From positions 1 through 64,000 of the forward strand of contig DAOPZL010000010.1 of the NCBI GenBank assembly GCA_035353395.1: DNA of 64,000 bases, read 5' to 3'. This document shows, in pieces, positions 15,680 to 25,198 of the stretch. The stretch comes from UBA1801 sp035353395. Lineage in GTDB: Bacteria; Acidobacteriota; Holophagae; Holophagales; Holophagaceae. The position numbers and the translations under genes were made by a program. A model generated the notes under the pieces. It was not told the DNA's origin. It did no database searches and saw only the letters and a program-made list of their open reading frames with translations. How positions within the stretch are numbered: the first letter of the stretch is position 1; each line of letters opens with the position of its first letter.

Positions 15680-16183
15680 ATGAAAACCGTGAATCCACTG
15701 GCCCTGCCGGAGTCGTTCTTCTCCCAGCTGAAGCGGGGAGCCTTCCTGACCGTGAAGGCCGGGGCCGACATGAACACCATGACGATCGGCTGGGGGCTGG
15801 TCGGCGTGATCTGGCAGCGGCCCGTGTTCATGGTGGCGGTGCGGGACTCCCGCCACACCTTCGCCCTCATGGAGCGGGCGCAGGATTTTTCCGTTTCCGT
15901 GCCGACGGGGGACATGAAGGACGCCCTCGCGTTCTGCGGCTCCCGCTCGGGTCGGGAGGTGGACAAGTTCGCCGCCTGCGGTCTGGCGACCAGGCCGGGG
16001 CAGCGCATCGTCACGCCGGTCCTGGAGATGCCGGGCCAGCACCTGGAGTGCCGGATCATCCACAAGGCCCCCATGGATCCGTCCCTCATGGACCGGGGCC
16101 TGGAGGCGCTCTATCCGGAAAAGGACTACCACACCCTGTATTTCGGGGAGATCCTCGCCTGCTGCGAGCAGGAAGGATGCTAG
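15680..16183 (+). CDS. Flavin reductase-like FMN-binding protein
   Basis: 167 aa. It shows the flavin reductase split-barrel pattern: KRGAFLTVKAGADMNTMTIG, WGLVGVIWQRPVFMVAVRDS, RHTFALMERAQDFSVSVPTG, then DKFAACGLATRPGQ. These proteins bind FMN and reduce flavin with NAD(P)H or carry out small redox reactions. A CCEQEGC tail gives three cysteines near the C-terminus that might bind metal. GAGGAGAGGG precedes the ATG. It is divergent from arsR and 34 nt upstream of the MATE gene, so the three may form one ArsR-controlled resistance unit. Confidence 0.85.
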   Translation: MKTVNPLALPESFFSQLKRGAFLTVKAGADMNTMTIGWGLVGVIWQRPVFMVAVRDSRHTFALMERAQDFSVSVPTGDMKDALAFCGSRSGREVDKFAACGLATRPGQRIVTPVLEMPGQHLECRIIHKAPMDPSLMDRGLEALYPEKDYHTLYFGEILACCEQEGC

Positions 16184-16217
16184 AAGCTCCCGCCAGGGAT
16201 GGATTGATAGAGGTTGG

Positions 16218-17642
16218 ATGAATAGCGAACAGAATCATGGCGTTATGCAGAGACGAGAGGACGATTCGGCCCGCGAGCTGGCTACGGGGCGGATCGGCCG
16301 GCTCCTGGCCCAGTACTCCGTTCCGGCGATCGTCGGCACCGCGGCGGCCTCGCTCTACAACATCATCGACCGAGTGTTCATCGGCCACGGCGTAGGAGCC
16401 ATGGCCATCTCCGGACTGGCCTTGACCCTGCCCATGATGAACCTCGCCGCGGCCTTCGGGGCCATGGTCGGCACCGGGGCCAGCGCCCTCGTCTCCATCC
16501 GCCTCGGGGAAGGGAAGCAGGAGGAGACCCACGCCATCCTGGGGAACACCGTCTTCCTGAACGTGCTCCTCGGGATCCTCTTCTCGATCCTTTGCATGGT
16601 CTTCCTGGACAGGGTCCTGTTCTTCATGGGGGCCAGCCGGGAGACGCTCCCCTACGCCAGGCAGTTCATGCAGGTCATCCTCCTGGGGAACGTCTTCACG
16701 CACCTCTACCTGGGGCTGAACGGCGTCATGAGGGCTTCCGGCTATCCGCGGAAGGCCATGGTCACCACCCTGGTGACGGTGGCCGTCAACCTCGTGCTGG
16801 CGCCCACCTTCATCTTCCTCTTCCGGTGGGGCATCCGGGGCGCGGCCCTGGCGACGGTCTGCGCCCAGGTCGCGGGCACGGTCTGGACCGTCGCGCACTT
16901 CGCGAGGAGGGGCCACCTCGTGCATTTCCGGCCCGGGTGCTTCAGGCCGCGCCCGAGGATCATCCGGGACATCCTCTCCATCGGGATGTCCAGCTTCGTC
17001 ATGCTGTTCTGCGCCAGCCTGATCGCCGGCATCCAGAACCTTCGGCTGGGGCAGTACGGCGGCGACTACGCGATCGGCGCCTTCGGGATCATCAACGCGC
17101 TGGCCAGCCTGTTCGTCATGCTCGTCATGGGCGTGAACATGGGCATGCAGCCCATCGCAGGCTACAACTTCGGCGCCGGGCGGCCCGGCCGGGTCGCCCG
17201 GGTCTAAGGCTGCGCCGTGATCGCCGCCACGTGCATCACCACGGCGGGATTCCTCCTGGGCGAGCTCTTCCCCGGGCAGGTGGCGGGCGCCTTCACCGGC
17301 GATGCCCGGCTCGTCGCCCAGTCCGTGAGGGGCATGCGCATCATCCTGCTCCTGTTCCCCATCGTGGGCTTCCAGATGGTGACCTCCAGCTTCTTCCAGT
17401 CCCTGGGGATGGCGAAGACCTCCATCGTGCTCTCCCTCTCGCGGCAGGTCCTGTTCCTGATCCCGTGCCTCCTCGTGCTCCCGTCCTTCTTCGGGCTGGA
17501 CGGAGTGTGGGCCTCGGCGACGGTGGCCGATTTCGCGTCCTCCATCACTGCGTTCCTCATCGTGAAGACCCGGTTCCGCAAGGTGCTCCGGGAGCCGGCC
17601 GCCGAGGCCTGCGGGGACGGGCTCATGCCGTCCTCCGAGTAG
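16218..17642 (+). pseudogene. MATE-family efflux transporter, interrupted by a stop
   Basis: A MATE (NorM/DinF/MepA-like) cation/drug antiporter. The first part (16218-17204) begins with LLAQYSVPAIVGTAAASLYN, IIDRVFIGHGVGAMAISGLA and has about eight membrane segments. A TAA at 17205-17207 interrupts it, and the same frame continues (17208-17642) with ITTAGFLLGELFPGQVAGAF and four more segments to the end. Without the stop it would be one 474-aa protein of normal length. Because the reading frame is unchanged and the 3' part is well conserved, the stop is either a recent nonsense mutation or a base or local indel-pair error. It follows the flavin reductase by 34 nt. Confidence 0.88.
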
Positions 17643-17776
17643 CGGGGAGGCTTCGGAAAACCCGGGGAGCCTCCCGGGAGAACGAGTCTTTTCCTGATCT
17701 CGGCCCGGGGCGTTCCCCGTTTTTTGTTGTGCCCGGATGCGGAAAGTGAGAAAATCATGCGTAATGAGGTGTTCCA

Positions 17777-18028
17777 ATGGATGTGATCAAGCCGGGCGCC
17801 TGCATGTTGTGGAAACCGGCGACGAGTGGCATATCCGCCCTGGTGACGGTGATCTCCCTGGACTTCGAAAACAACCGGGCGCAGGTGCATGTGACCCGTG
17901 CCTCGACGAAGACGTGCGCGGCCCACTGGGTCGACATGAACCTGCTCTCGGAGGCTCCCAAGGGCGCTGCGCCTTGCGCCTGCGTCGCCCGCGCCGGCCA
18001 GGACGGCCAGGGTACCGACGCGGCCTGA
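17777..18028 (+). CDS. Small unknown protein
   Basis: 83 aa with a good ribosome-binding site (GAGGTGTTCCA before the ATG). The sequence (VIKPGACMLWKPATSGISAL, FENNRAQVHVTRASTKTCAA) suggests a small beta-strand protein with four cysteines. No family is recognised. It lies alone between the MATE gene and the bacterioferritin gene. Confidence 0.5.
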   Translation: MDVIKPGACMLWKPATSGISALVTVISLDFENNRAQVHVTRASTKTCAAHWVDMNLLSEAPKGAAPCACVARAGQDGQGTDAA

Positions 18029-18263
18029 GCCGAATGGAATCTTCTTCCAGGATTGCAGGGATTTGTTGGCAATTGCGTGCGGAATCCCGGAGGTTCCGCG
18101 GCTGATTCCGCGCCGGCAGGGGAACGGCGGCATGGAAGCCCCGTTGCTGTGCCGGGACCATCTTCCGGATGGCGCCCGCCGGAGGGCGGTCTATACTTTC
18201 GCATCCCGCGCGTCTCGAAGGGCCGGGGAGGTCGTTCCAACTCACCTACACCAAGGGGGAACC

Positions 18264-18767
18264 ATGGATCGCAGCAAGAGCATCGCACTTCTCAACGCGG
18301 CCGTCGCCGACGAGCTCCAGGCCGTCCACCAGTACATGTATTTCCACTTCCACCTCGACGACCAGGGCTTCGGGCCCCTGGCCATGCTCTTCAAGCAGAC
18401 GGCCATCGAGGAGATGATGCACGTCGAGCGGCTGGCGGACCGCATCCTGTTCCTCAAGGGCGAGGTGGAGATGGTGCCCGCGGCCGCCGTCGTGAAGATC
18501 CTCGAGCCCGTCGACATGCTGAAGCGGGCCATGGAGATGGAGGAGGCCAGCCAGGTCTACTACAACAAGTCCGCCGTCGAGTGCGCGAACAACGCCGACT
18601 CCGTGACGAAGCAGCTCTTCGAGCAGCTCACCGCCGACGAGGAGCGCCACTACGACCAGTACGAGAAGCAGCTCGAGAAGATCGAGAAGTTCGGCCCGAG
18701 CTACCTCGCGCTGCAGTCCTTCAACACGGCTCCGGAGCCGGGGGCGCAGGGCGCGGCCAACGCCTGA
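18264..18767 (+). CDS. bfr: Bacterioferritin
   Basis: 167 aa ferritin-like four-helix protein. The ferroxidase ligands all align with E. coli Bfr at an offset of one: E17, E50, H53, E93, E126 and H129. M51 corresponds to the haem-ligating Met52, so a haem-binding bacterioferritin is likely. It oxidises Fe(II) and stores Fe(III) in a 24-mer shell in the cytoplasm. The start at 18264 follows AAGGGGGAACC. The protein ends with an Ala/Pro/Gly tail (APEPGAQGAANA). It converges with the exported-protein gene at 18774. Confidence 0.92.
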   Translation: MDRSKSIALLNAAVADELQAVHQYMYFHFHLDDQGFGPLAMLFKQTAIEEMMHVERLADRILFLKGEVEMVPAAAVVKILEPVDMLKRAMEMEEASQVYYNKSAVECANNADSVTKQLFEQLTADEERHYDQYEKQLEKIEKFGPSYLALQSFNTAPEPGAQGAANA

Positions 18768-18773
18768 GGGAAG

Positions 18774-19583
18774 TCAGCGGCGGATCTGGGCGCCCACGTC
18801 GGCCACGGATACCGCCATCGCATCGCCGACGAGCCGGAGGGTCAGGCGGATGTCCCGGCCGTCCGCGAGGTAGATGGCCTGGATCTGCACGCTGGCGCCC
18901 TGGGATCCGCCCTCGATCTCCCAGCCCGCGGCCTCCAGGGCCTGGCGGTAGCTCGTCACGAACTCCTGGGGGGAGGGAGGCGCCGGAAGGGCGTACTCCT
19001 TCTCGATCCAGCGCACCATCGCGAACCCCTGCCGGCCTCCCCCGAGATCGGCGATCACCGGAGACTGGCTGGCGGCCGTGGCCACCAGCTCCGCTCCGGG
19101 CCAGGGGGCCACGTAGGGGAAGTCCTTGTCCGGTGCCGGGATCTCGGGGGTCTTCCCCGGGCGGACCAGGGTGATCGTCCGGGGCTGGCCCGGCTGGACG
19201 AGCACCACGCCGAGGGCGGCGGAGCCCGCGGGGCTCACCTTGGCCCAGAAGGTCCGGGCCTCCCTGTCGTAGCGGGCCACGCCCCGCTGCTCCCACTGCC
19301 AGGTCCAGCCGCCCGCCGCCAGGGCCGGCTTCAGGATCTGCTGGAGGGAGAGGACGCTCGCGCGGGCCCCGGAGGACTCCAGGAGGAACCGCCAGGTCTT
19401 GCCCTTGACGGCGAGGCGCTGGGGCGGCTGGATGCCGACGGGCTTGATCTCGAAGTTCTCCTGGTCGAAGTCGCTGACCCGGAGGCTGTCCGGCCGGATC
19501 CTGAGGCCGGGCGGGAGGGGGAAGGCCAGGGGAAGGGCGGGGGCCTCCTGGACCTGCGCCGGGACGAGGAGCAGCGGAATCAT
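18774..19583 (-). CDS. Exported protein of unknown function
   Basis: 269 aa with a short hydrophobic N-terminus (MIPLLLVPAQVQEAPALPLA), possibly a signal peptide with cleavage near residue 14-20. Two similar-looking halves: QILKPALAAGGWTWQWEQRG and SYRQALEAAGWEIEGGSQGA, each a helix followed by a GGW/GW turn, resembling the N-terminal domain that precedes OmpA domains in some envelope proteins. No catalytic motif is seen. It is the last gene of the cheY-mcp-cheD operon (64 nt after cheD), but a chemotaxis role is only suggested by position. Confidence 0.65.
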   Translation of the reverse strand: MIPLLLVPAQVQEAPALPLAFPLPPGLRIRPDSLRVSDFDQENFEIKPVGIQPPQRLAVKGKTWRFLLESSGARASVLSLQQILKPALAAGGWTWQWEQRGVARYDREARTFWAKVSPAGSAALGVVLVQPGQPRTITLVRPGKTPEIPAPDKDFPYVAPWPGAELVATAASQSPVIADLGGGRQGFAMVRWIEKEYALPAPPSPQEFVTSYRQALEAAGWEIEGGSQGASVQIQAIYLADGRDIRLTLRLVGDAMAVSVADVGAQIRR

Positions 19584-19647
19584 GCTCCCAGCATGACGCA
19601 GGGAGCGGCGGGGCGGAAGCGGGAGGCCGGCGATGCCCCGGCCCGGT

Positions 19648-20187
19648 TCACGACGGCCGCCTCCGGGGCCGGAAGGGTTCGGGTTCGGGAGCCTCCTCCC
19701 CGTCCTGGAGCCGGGTTCCCTGGCGGACCCACACGTCCCCGCTCCAGAGCTCGAAGATCACCCTCCGCTGCGAGACGCCCGCAAGGTCCGCCTTCGCGAT
19801 CCTGAAGCCGCACGCGCCGAGGAGTCGCTCGCCCACGTAGATGTTCTTGGAGCCGATCGACAGGATGTCGTCGAGGGAGAGGCCGGGGGACATGTTGCTC
19901 CCGCCGAACATCTTGACGTGGAACTCGGCGGGCTGGAGGCCCCGGCTCAGGAACCAGTCCGAGATGGCCGGGATCACCTCCTGGGCGTAGCAGCCTTCGA
20001 CACGGTCCCTGACGGCGGGACGGGAGGGCAGGAGGTAGTGGCACATGGCCCCGATCCTCAGCTCGGGGTGCCAGAAGGTGACGGCCACGCAGGAACCCAG
20101 GAGGGTGTGGATCCGGGTCCGCTCGTCGCCGAAGGCGTAGTCCCCGGGATGGAGGAACACCTCCCTGGGCTCGAAGTCCGGAAGCAT
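19648..20187 (-). CDS. cheD: Chemoreceptor glutamine deamidase CheD
   Basis: 179 aa. CheD deamidates or demethylates glutamine/glutamate side chains on chemoreceptors. The catalytic Cys is C33 in TLLGSCVAVTF and the His is H50 in GAMCHYLLP, with the conserved VKMFGGSNM block following. The ATG at 20187 is preferred over a GTG at 20214 because GAAGG lies 7 nt upstream. It is 44 nt downstream of the chemoreceptor gene, its probable substrate. A proline/arginine tail (PEPEPFRPRRRPS) extends beyond the usual end. Confidence 0.93.
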   Translation of the reverse strand: MLPDFEPREVFLHPGDYAFGDERTRIHTLLGSCVAVTFWHPELRIGAMCHYLLPSRPAVRDRVEGCYAQEVIPAISDWFLSRGLQPAEFHVKMFGGSNMSPGLSLDDILSIGSKNIYVGERLLGACGFRIAKADLAGVSQRRVIFELWSGDVWVRQGTRLQDGEEAPEPEPFRPRRRPS

Positions 20188-20231
20188 GGGCACGCCTTCA
20201 CCGACGGCACGCACGGAGGCGCCGTCCTCCC

Positions 20232-22151
20232 TCAGAACCGGATGAAGTCACGTTCGTTCACCTCCTTTCCGAGAGGTGCCTTGGGGGCCGGGTGCCGGTC
20301 GGTCATCTTGATCGGGCTCTTCGGGGCGGGCTTCCGGGCGGGCTCGGTCCTCGCTCCCGCCAGCGTGAAGAACTCCATGGTGGACTGGAGCTCCTGGGCC
20401 TGGGAGCTCACCTCCTCGGAGGTGGAGGCCAGCTCCTCGGAGGCCGCCGCGTTGTGCTGGACGGCCTGGCTGATCTGGCTGAGGGCCGTGTTGATCTGCT
20501 TGACGCCGGAATTCTGCTCGGCGGAGGCGGCCGCGATCTCCTGGACGAGATCGGACGTCTTCTGGATGGACGGCACGATGGTGTCCAGGAGGGTCCCCGC
20601 ATGTTCGGCCAGCCCCACGCTGCCGGAGGCCAGGCGGCTGATCTCCTCGGCGGCGACCTGGCTGCGCTCGGCCAGCTTGCGCACCTCGGCGGCCACCACC
20701 GCGAAGCCCTTGCCGTGCTCCCCGGCGCGTCCCGCCTCGATGGCGGCGTTGAGGGCCAGGAGGTTGGTCTGGTAGGCGATGTCGTCGATGATGGCGATCT
20801 TCTGGGCGATCTGCTTCATGGCGGCGACGGTCTCCTTGACGGCCTTGCCGCCCTCGTTCGTCTCGCCGGCGGTCCGGGTGGCGATGTCGCCCGTGACCTT
20901 GGCGTTCTCGTTGTTCTGGGCGATGGAGGCGCTCATCTCCTCCATGGAGGCGCTGGTCTCCTCCACGCTGGCGGCCTGCTGGGAGGCGCCCTGGCTCAGG
21001 GACTGGGCCGTGGTGTTGAGCTGCTCGGCCGCGCTGGCGAGCGTGCCGGCGGCATCCCTGACCGAGTTGATCGTGGCCGTGAGCTTGTCCACGGTCGTGT
21101 TGCTGGCGACCTTCAGGCGGTCGAAGGCGCCCCGGTGGCTGCCCCTGATGGTCTCGGTCAAGTCGCCGCGGGCCATGGCCTCCAGCACCCGGATGTTCTC
21201 GTCGATGACCTTCCCGCAGGTCCCGGAGAGGAGGTTGAGGGAGTCGCCCAGCTCCTTGATGTAGCCCTGCTTGCCGGCCGTGTCCACGCGCTGGGTCAGG
21301 TCCCCGCGGCTGGCCGCCCCCACGACCTTCTGGGTGTCCGACACCATGGACGCGAGGGAGTCGACCATGGTCCCCATGGCCGCCATCATGCTGGTCCGGT
21401 CGCCCTCGGCCGTCCGGACCTGGACGTTCAGGTCGCCCTCCGCGATGCTCCGGGCGATCTCCGCGGCGGTCCTGGGTTCGCCCCCCACCTGCCTGCGGAT
21501 CAGCCGGGTGACCAGGATGCCTAGCAGGATGGCGGCGCCGAAGCCGATGAGGATGGCGACGGTGATCTGCGTGCGGATCCTCCCCGCCGTGGTCCGGCTG
21601 AGCAGGAAGTTCTCCTGGGCGGCCGCTCCGCTCAGCTTCACGATCTCCTCCAGGGCGCCCTCGGCCACGCCGTAGGCCGGCGTGCTGTTGGCGAAGATGT
21701 ATTTGGTGCCCTCGGCCTCCTTGCCCTGGAGGTAGAGCTCGACGCCCTTCCTGGCGGAGGTCTCGTAGGTCGTCCAGGCCTGGTCGAACTTCGCCCAGAG
21801 CTGCCTCTCCTGGTCCGTCATGGCGGCGCCCTTGGCCTGCTTCGTCCGGTCGATGAGTTCCCGCATCCGCGCGGCGTGCTCGTCCATCAGCTTCACGTAG
21901 CCCTTCCGGAGATCCAGGTCCTTCCGGACCATGAAGTTGTTCAGGCGCCGGACGTGCTGGAGGGCCTGGTAGTTGGCCGCGCCGACGTCCCGCACGGGCG
22001 CGAGCTGCTTCTCGTACATCTCGGTGTTCAGGCCGGCGACCCGGCCGACGCTGGACATCCCGATCAGTCCGATGCCGAGGGCGACGACCGCCACCAGGCA
22101 GAAGGAGAGGATGAGTTGGGGTGCGAGGTTGAACTGCTTGAATCAGTTCAT
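20232..22151 (-). pseudogene. Methyl-accepting chemotaxis protein with stop at codon 3
   Basis: Complete chemoreceptor (639 codons). From ATG at 22151 (GGAG upstream) it reads M-N-TGA-F-K-Q-F-N-L and then a normal first membrane segment; TGG (Trp) at codon 3 would restore it. The parts are: TM1 (about 10-30), periplasmic four-helix ligand domain (about 45-185), TM2 (about 192-210), HAMP-like region, and a long signalling coiled coil with the conserved hairpin tip (IIDDIAYQTNLLALNAAIEA, GRAGEHGKGFAVVAAEVRKL). The C-terminus ends NERDFIRF, without a clear CheR-docking pentapeptide. A GTG at codon 20 could permit reinitiation but would cut into TM1. It lies in an operon with cheY and cheD. Confidence 0.85.
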
Positions 22152-22229
22152 GGTCGGCTCCAGTGCGGGATGGGGTCCTGGTGGGAATGCCCGGGGCAGG
22201 TCCCTGCCCGGACGGGTCGGCGTCGGGTT

Positions 22230-22601
22230 TCACGGGGCCTGGACGAGCCTGGAGACGGCCCCGACCAGCTGCTCGGGCCGGAAGGGCTTGACCATCCAGG
22301 CGCGGGCTCCGGCGGCCTGCCCCTCGCGCTTCTTGTCCTCGCCGGCCTCGGTGGTGAGCATGATGACGGGCGTGAACTTGTAGTCCGGCAGGTTTCGGAG
22401 GGACCGGAGGAAGGTGATGCCGTCCATGTTCGGCATGTTCACGTCGCAGATCACGAGGTGGATCCTCTGGCCCTTGAGCCTCGAAAGGGCGTCCCGTCCG
22501 TCGCTGGCCTCGAGGATCTCGTAGCCCGCCTGGCTCAGCGCGATGCGGACCACCTGCCGGAGGCTGGTGGAATCGTCGATGATCATGATCGTCTTGGCCA
22601 T
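22230..22601 (-). CDS. cheY: CheY-type response regulator
   Basis: 123 aa single receiver domain: acidic pair D9-D10, phosphoacceptor D53 (CDVNMPNMDG), T83/T84 and K105 (VKPF). It has no output domain, so it probably binds FliM or another partner when phosphorylated by CheA. It is the first gene of the operon cheY-mcp-cheD-exported protein (gaps 78, 44 and 64 nt). No CheA or CheW is present in the window. Confidence 0.93.
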   Translation of the reverse strand: MAKTIMIIDDSTSLRQVVRIALSQAGYEILEASDGRDALSRLKGQRIHLVICDVNMPNMDGITFLRSLRNLPDYKFTPVIMLTTEAGEDKKREGQAAGARAWMVKPFRPEQLVGAVSRLVQAP

Positions 22602-22967
22602 ACGTCTGTCCGGAAGAGGCGAGCGCCGAAGGATCGGAACGGCAGGGACGGATTCGGGGAGTCGGAAATGTGTCTGAAATCGCAGTATTTGTAAAAATAC
22701 GACTGTAATAATGATTGAAAAAATTTCACAAATTAAATAACTAGCTTAGTAATCTATAGTTTGAAATTCATTCACAAATCCTGTTCCATCATGAAGACTC
22801 TTAAATAATCGACCTCGCGGACGGTCTCTTGAGAAAAATGTAACCGCCGCCCAGGTGGGAGCAACCATTTCTGGCAGCCTCGGGGATTCCAGTGTTGATA
22901 GCCTCTCTGGAGATGCCGGATCCCCTCCCGACGATCCAGGCGAAACCTTCCCTGTTCATCGAGGCGA
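22602..22967. other. Divergent promoter region of cheY and pepD
   Basis: 366 nt, very AT-rich at 22680-22810 (run of A/T including AATTAAATAACTAG), in contrast to its surroundings. It must hold the promoters for both divergent transcripts. I found no sigma-28 or sigma-54 match. Confidence 0.5.
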
Positions 22968-24419
22968 ATGATGGAAACCCTGCTGCAGAATCCGGATACC
23001 CGGGCCCTCTGGGCCTATTTCCTGGAGCTTTCGAAGATCCCCAGGGGGTCCAAGGCCGAGGCGGCCGCCGCCGACTGGGTGGCGGAACAGGGCCAGGCCC
23101 TGGGCTGCCGGGTGGAGCGGGACGCCATCGGCAACGTGCTGATCCGGAAGCCGGGCACGCCCGGGCGCGAGAACCGCCCCGTCCTGGCGCTGCAGGCCCA
23201 CGTGGACATGGTCTGCGAGCAGAACGAGGGCACCGGCCACGACTTCCTGAAGGATCCCCTGAAGCTCGTGCTGGAAGGGGACCATCTGCGGGCCACGGGC
23301 ACCACCCTGGGGGCCGACAACGGCGTGGGCGTCTGCGCCGGCCTGGCCCTGCTGGCCAGCAAGAACATCGCCCACGGGCCCATCGAAGTGCTGGTCACGG
23401 TGGACGAGGAGACCGGCCTCACCGGGGCGACCAACCTCGCGGCCGAATGGCTGGACGCGAAGTACCTGCTGAACCTGGACAGCGAGGAGGAAGGTGTCCT
23501 GACCATCGGCTGCGCGGGCGGGGCGGACACCAACGCCACCCGCAAGGTGGTCTTCGGCGCCCCGGCCCCGGGGAAGAAGGCCTACCGACTGAAGGTCTCC
23601 GGACTGAAGGGCGGGCACTCGGGTTCCGACATCCACACGGGGCGCGGGAACGCCATCCGCCTTCTGGCGCAGCTCCTTGGCGCCATGAGGGTCCGCTACG
23701 GCCTGGAGCTGGCGAGCGTCGAGGGCGGGAACAAGCGCAACGCCATTCCCCGGGAGGCCTCCGCGGTCTTCTTCATGGACCCCGCCAGGGAAGGCGCCTT
23801 CCGCGACGAACTGGCCGGGCATGCGGACCACTGGAAGTCCGCCCTCGGCTCCATCGAGCCGGGCCTCGCCATGGACCTGCGGGACGCCTCGGCGGATCGC
23901 GTCATGTCCCCGGCGGACGCGGCCGGCACGGTCAACCTCCTGCTCGGCCTGCCCAACGGCGTCGAGGCCATGAGCCCCGACATCCCCGGCCTGACCCAGA
24001 CCTCCACGAACCTCGGCGTGGTGCACACCCGGGAGGATTCGGTGGAAGTCACCCTGCTGACGCGCAGCTCCATCGACGCCTCCAAGTTCGCGCTGACCGA
24101 GCGGATCGCCGCGGTGTGCGCCCTGGCCGGCTTCGAGTCCGAGATCGACAGCGCCTACTCCGGCTGGAAGCCCGAGCCCTCCTCCGCGCTGGTGAAGCTC
24201 GTGGACCGGACCTACCAGGACCTCTTCGGGAAGCCCATGGTGGTCTCCGCCATCCACGCCGGCCTGGAATGCGGTCTCATCGGACAGAAGTATCCCAGCA
24301 TGGAGATGGTCTCCCTCGGCCCCGACATGTGGGAAGTCCACACGCCGAGCGAGCACGTGAGCGTGTCCTCCATGGCCAGGACCTGGAAGCTCCTGGTCCG
24401 GATCGCCGAGACGGTGTAG
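22968..24419 (+). CDS. pepD: Aminoacyl-histidine dipeptidase (cytosol nonspecific dipeptidase)
   Basis: 483 aa, the usual PepD length (M20C). Metal-binding residues H78 and D80 (QAHVDMVCEQN), D117 (LGADNGVG), E147/E148 (VDEETGLTG) and D171 region (LNLDSEEEG) are all in place, plus a late H in AIHAGLECG. It cleaves dipeptides, including carnosine-type X-His, with a di-zinc site in the cytoplasm. It stands alone: divergent from cheY and followed by a strong hairpin terminator. Confidence 0.95.
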   Translation: MMETLLQNPDTRALWAYFLELSKIPRGSKAEAAAADWVAEQGQALGCRVERDAIGNVLIRKPGTPGRENRPVLALQAHVDMVCEQNEGTGHDFLKDPLKLVLEGDHLRATGTTLGADNGVGVCAGLALLASKNIAHGPIEVLVTVDEETGLTGATNLAAEWLDAKYLLNLDSEEEGVLTIGCAGGADTNATRKVVFGAPAPGKKAYRLKVSGLKGGHSGSDIHTGRGNAIRLLAQLLGAMRVRYGLELASVEGGNKRNAIPREASAVFFMDPAREGAFRDELAGHADHWKSALGSIEPGLAMDLRDASADRVMSPADAAGTVNLLLGLPNGVEAMSPDIPGLTQTSTNLGVVHTREDSVEVTLLTRSSIDASKFALTERIAAVCALAGFESEIDSAYSGWKPEPSSALVKLVDRTYQDLFGKPMVVSAIHAGLECGLIGQKYPSMEMVSLGPDMWEVHTPSEHVSVSSMARTWKLLVRIAETV

Positions 24420-24435
24420 CTGCAAGGCGCTTCTC

Positions 24436-24477
24436 GCCACGGGGAAGGGCCGCGTCTCCGCGGCCCTTTCCCGTGGC
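24436..24477. terminator. 19-bp hairpin between pepD and SurA-like gene
   Basis: The arms 24436-24454 and 24459-24477 are complementary over 19 nt with one G-T wobble and a TCTC loop. It sits between two convergent genes (17 nt after pepD and 17 nt after the other stop). Confidence 0.8.
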
Positions 24478-24493
24478 TCTTCGGCTTGGGACT

Positions 24494-25120
24494 CTAGGGC
24501 GTCGGGGGCAGCGCGGTGGGCTTGTAGCCTTCGGCGAAGGTGATGGGGAAGCCCTGTTTCAGCTCGTTGAACAGGGCCAGGCTGACGGCCTTTTCCTGCT
24601 TCTGCCGCCAGACGCCGGTGAGCTGGGTCTTCACCTCCTCGAAGGGCGGGAGGGCCGGGGCCTGCCCCTGCCCCTGGCTCGCGGCGGCCTTCTGTTCCTG
24701 GGCGAGGCCGTCGTAGATGGCTTTCAGGTCGGCGTCGGTGGGGCCGGCCTTGGGCATGCGCTTCTCCATGAGGGCCTGGAAGTAGACCTGGGCGATCCGC
24801 TGCTCCAGGATCACGGACATGTGGGGATCCTTGTCCATCCCCTCCTTCTTGGCCTTTTGGATCATGGACTTCTGGAGGGCCAGGGACTCGAGGAACTGGT
24901 TGCGCTGTTCCTTCAGGGCCTCGTTCTTGAGCAGGGCCTCGGCCTTCTGCTCGTCCCCGAGGACGGCCTTCAGCACTTCCTTGAACTGGGCCTCGGTGAT
25001 CTTCTCCCCGGCCACGGTGACGAGGACCTGGGTCTTGTCCTTGGGCTGGTTCCTGCATCCCAGGAAGCCCAGGGCGACCAGGCCCCCGATTCCGATCCAC
25101 TGCGCGGCCCGCATCTTCAT
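24494..25120 (-). CDS. SurA/PrsA-like lipoprotein without PPIase domain
   Basis: 208 aa with a lipoprotein signal: WIGIGGLVALGFLGC, cleavage before C22. The mature part starts VLVTVAGEKITEAQFKEVLK, the SurA_N/PrsA N-terminal chaperone pattern, then helices rich in Lys/Glu/Gln and the C-terminal helix (WRQKQEKAVSLALFNELKQG). The parvulin rotamase domain normally inserted between the two halves is absent, so it is likely a periplasmic chaperone-like lipoprotein only. GGAGAGTGGC precedes the ATG. It is divergent from the glutaredoxin-like gene (78 nt). Confidence 0.82.
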   Translation of the reverse strand: MKMRAAQWIGIGGLVALGFLGCRNQPKDKTQVLVTVAGEKITEAQFKEVLKAVLGDEQKAEALLKNEALKEQRNQFLESLALQKSMIQKAKKEGMDKDPHMSVILEQRIAQVYFQALMEKRMPKAGPTDADLKAIYDGLAQEQKAAASQGQGQAPALPPFEEVKTQLTGVWRQKQEKAVSLALFNELKQGFPITFAEGYKPTALPPTP

Positions 25121-25198
25121 GCCACTCTCCTTGACGCATCCTCCAGGATGACAGTCCGGGCGGCATTTCCCCAGCCTGGATTGTGGTACCGTCGAAGG

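Noticed and set aside
20232..22151. TGA read as tryptophan or selenocysteine in the chemoreceptor.
   Set aside because: Many genes in the window end with TGA, so it is a normal stop; no selenocysteine element is visible, and the position (codon 3) needs Trp, not Sec.
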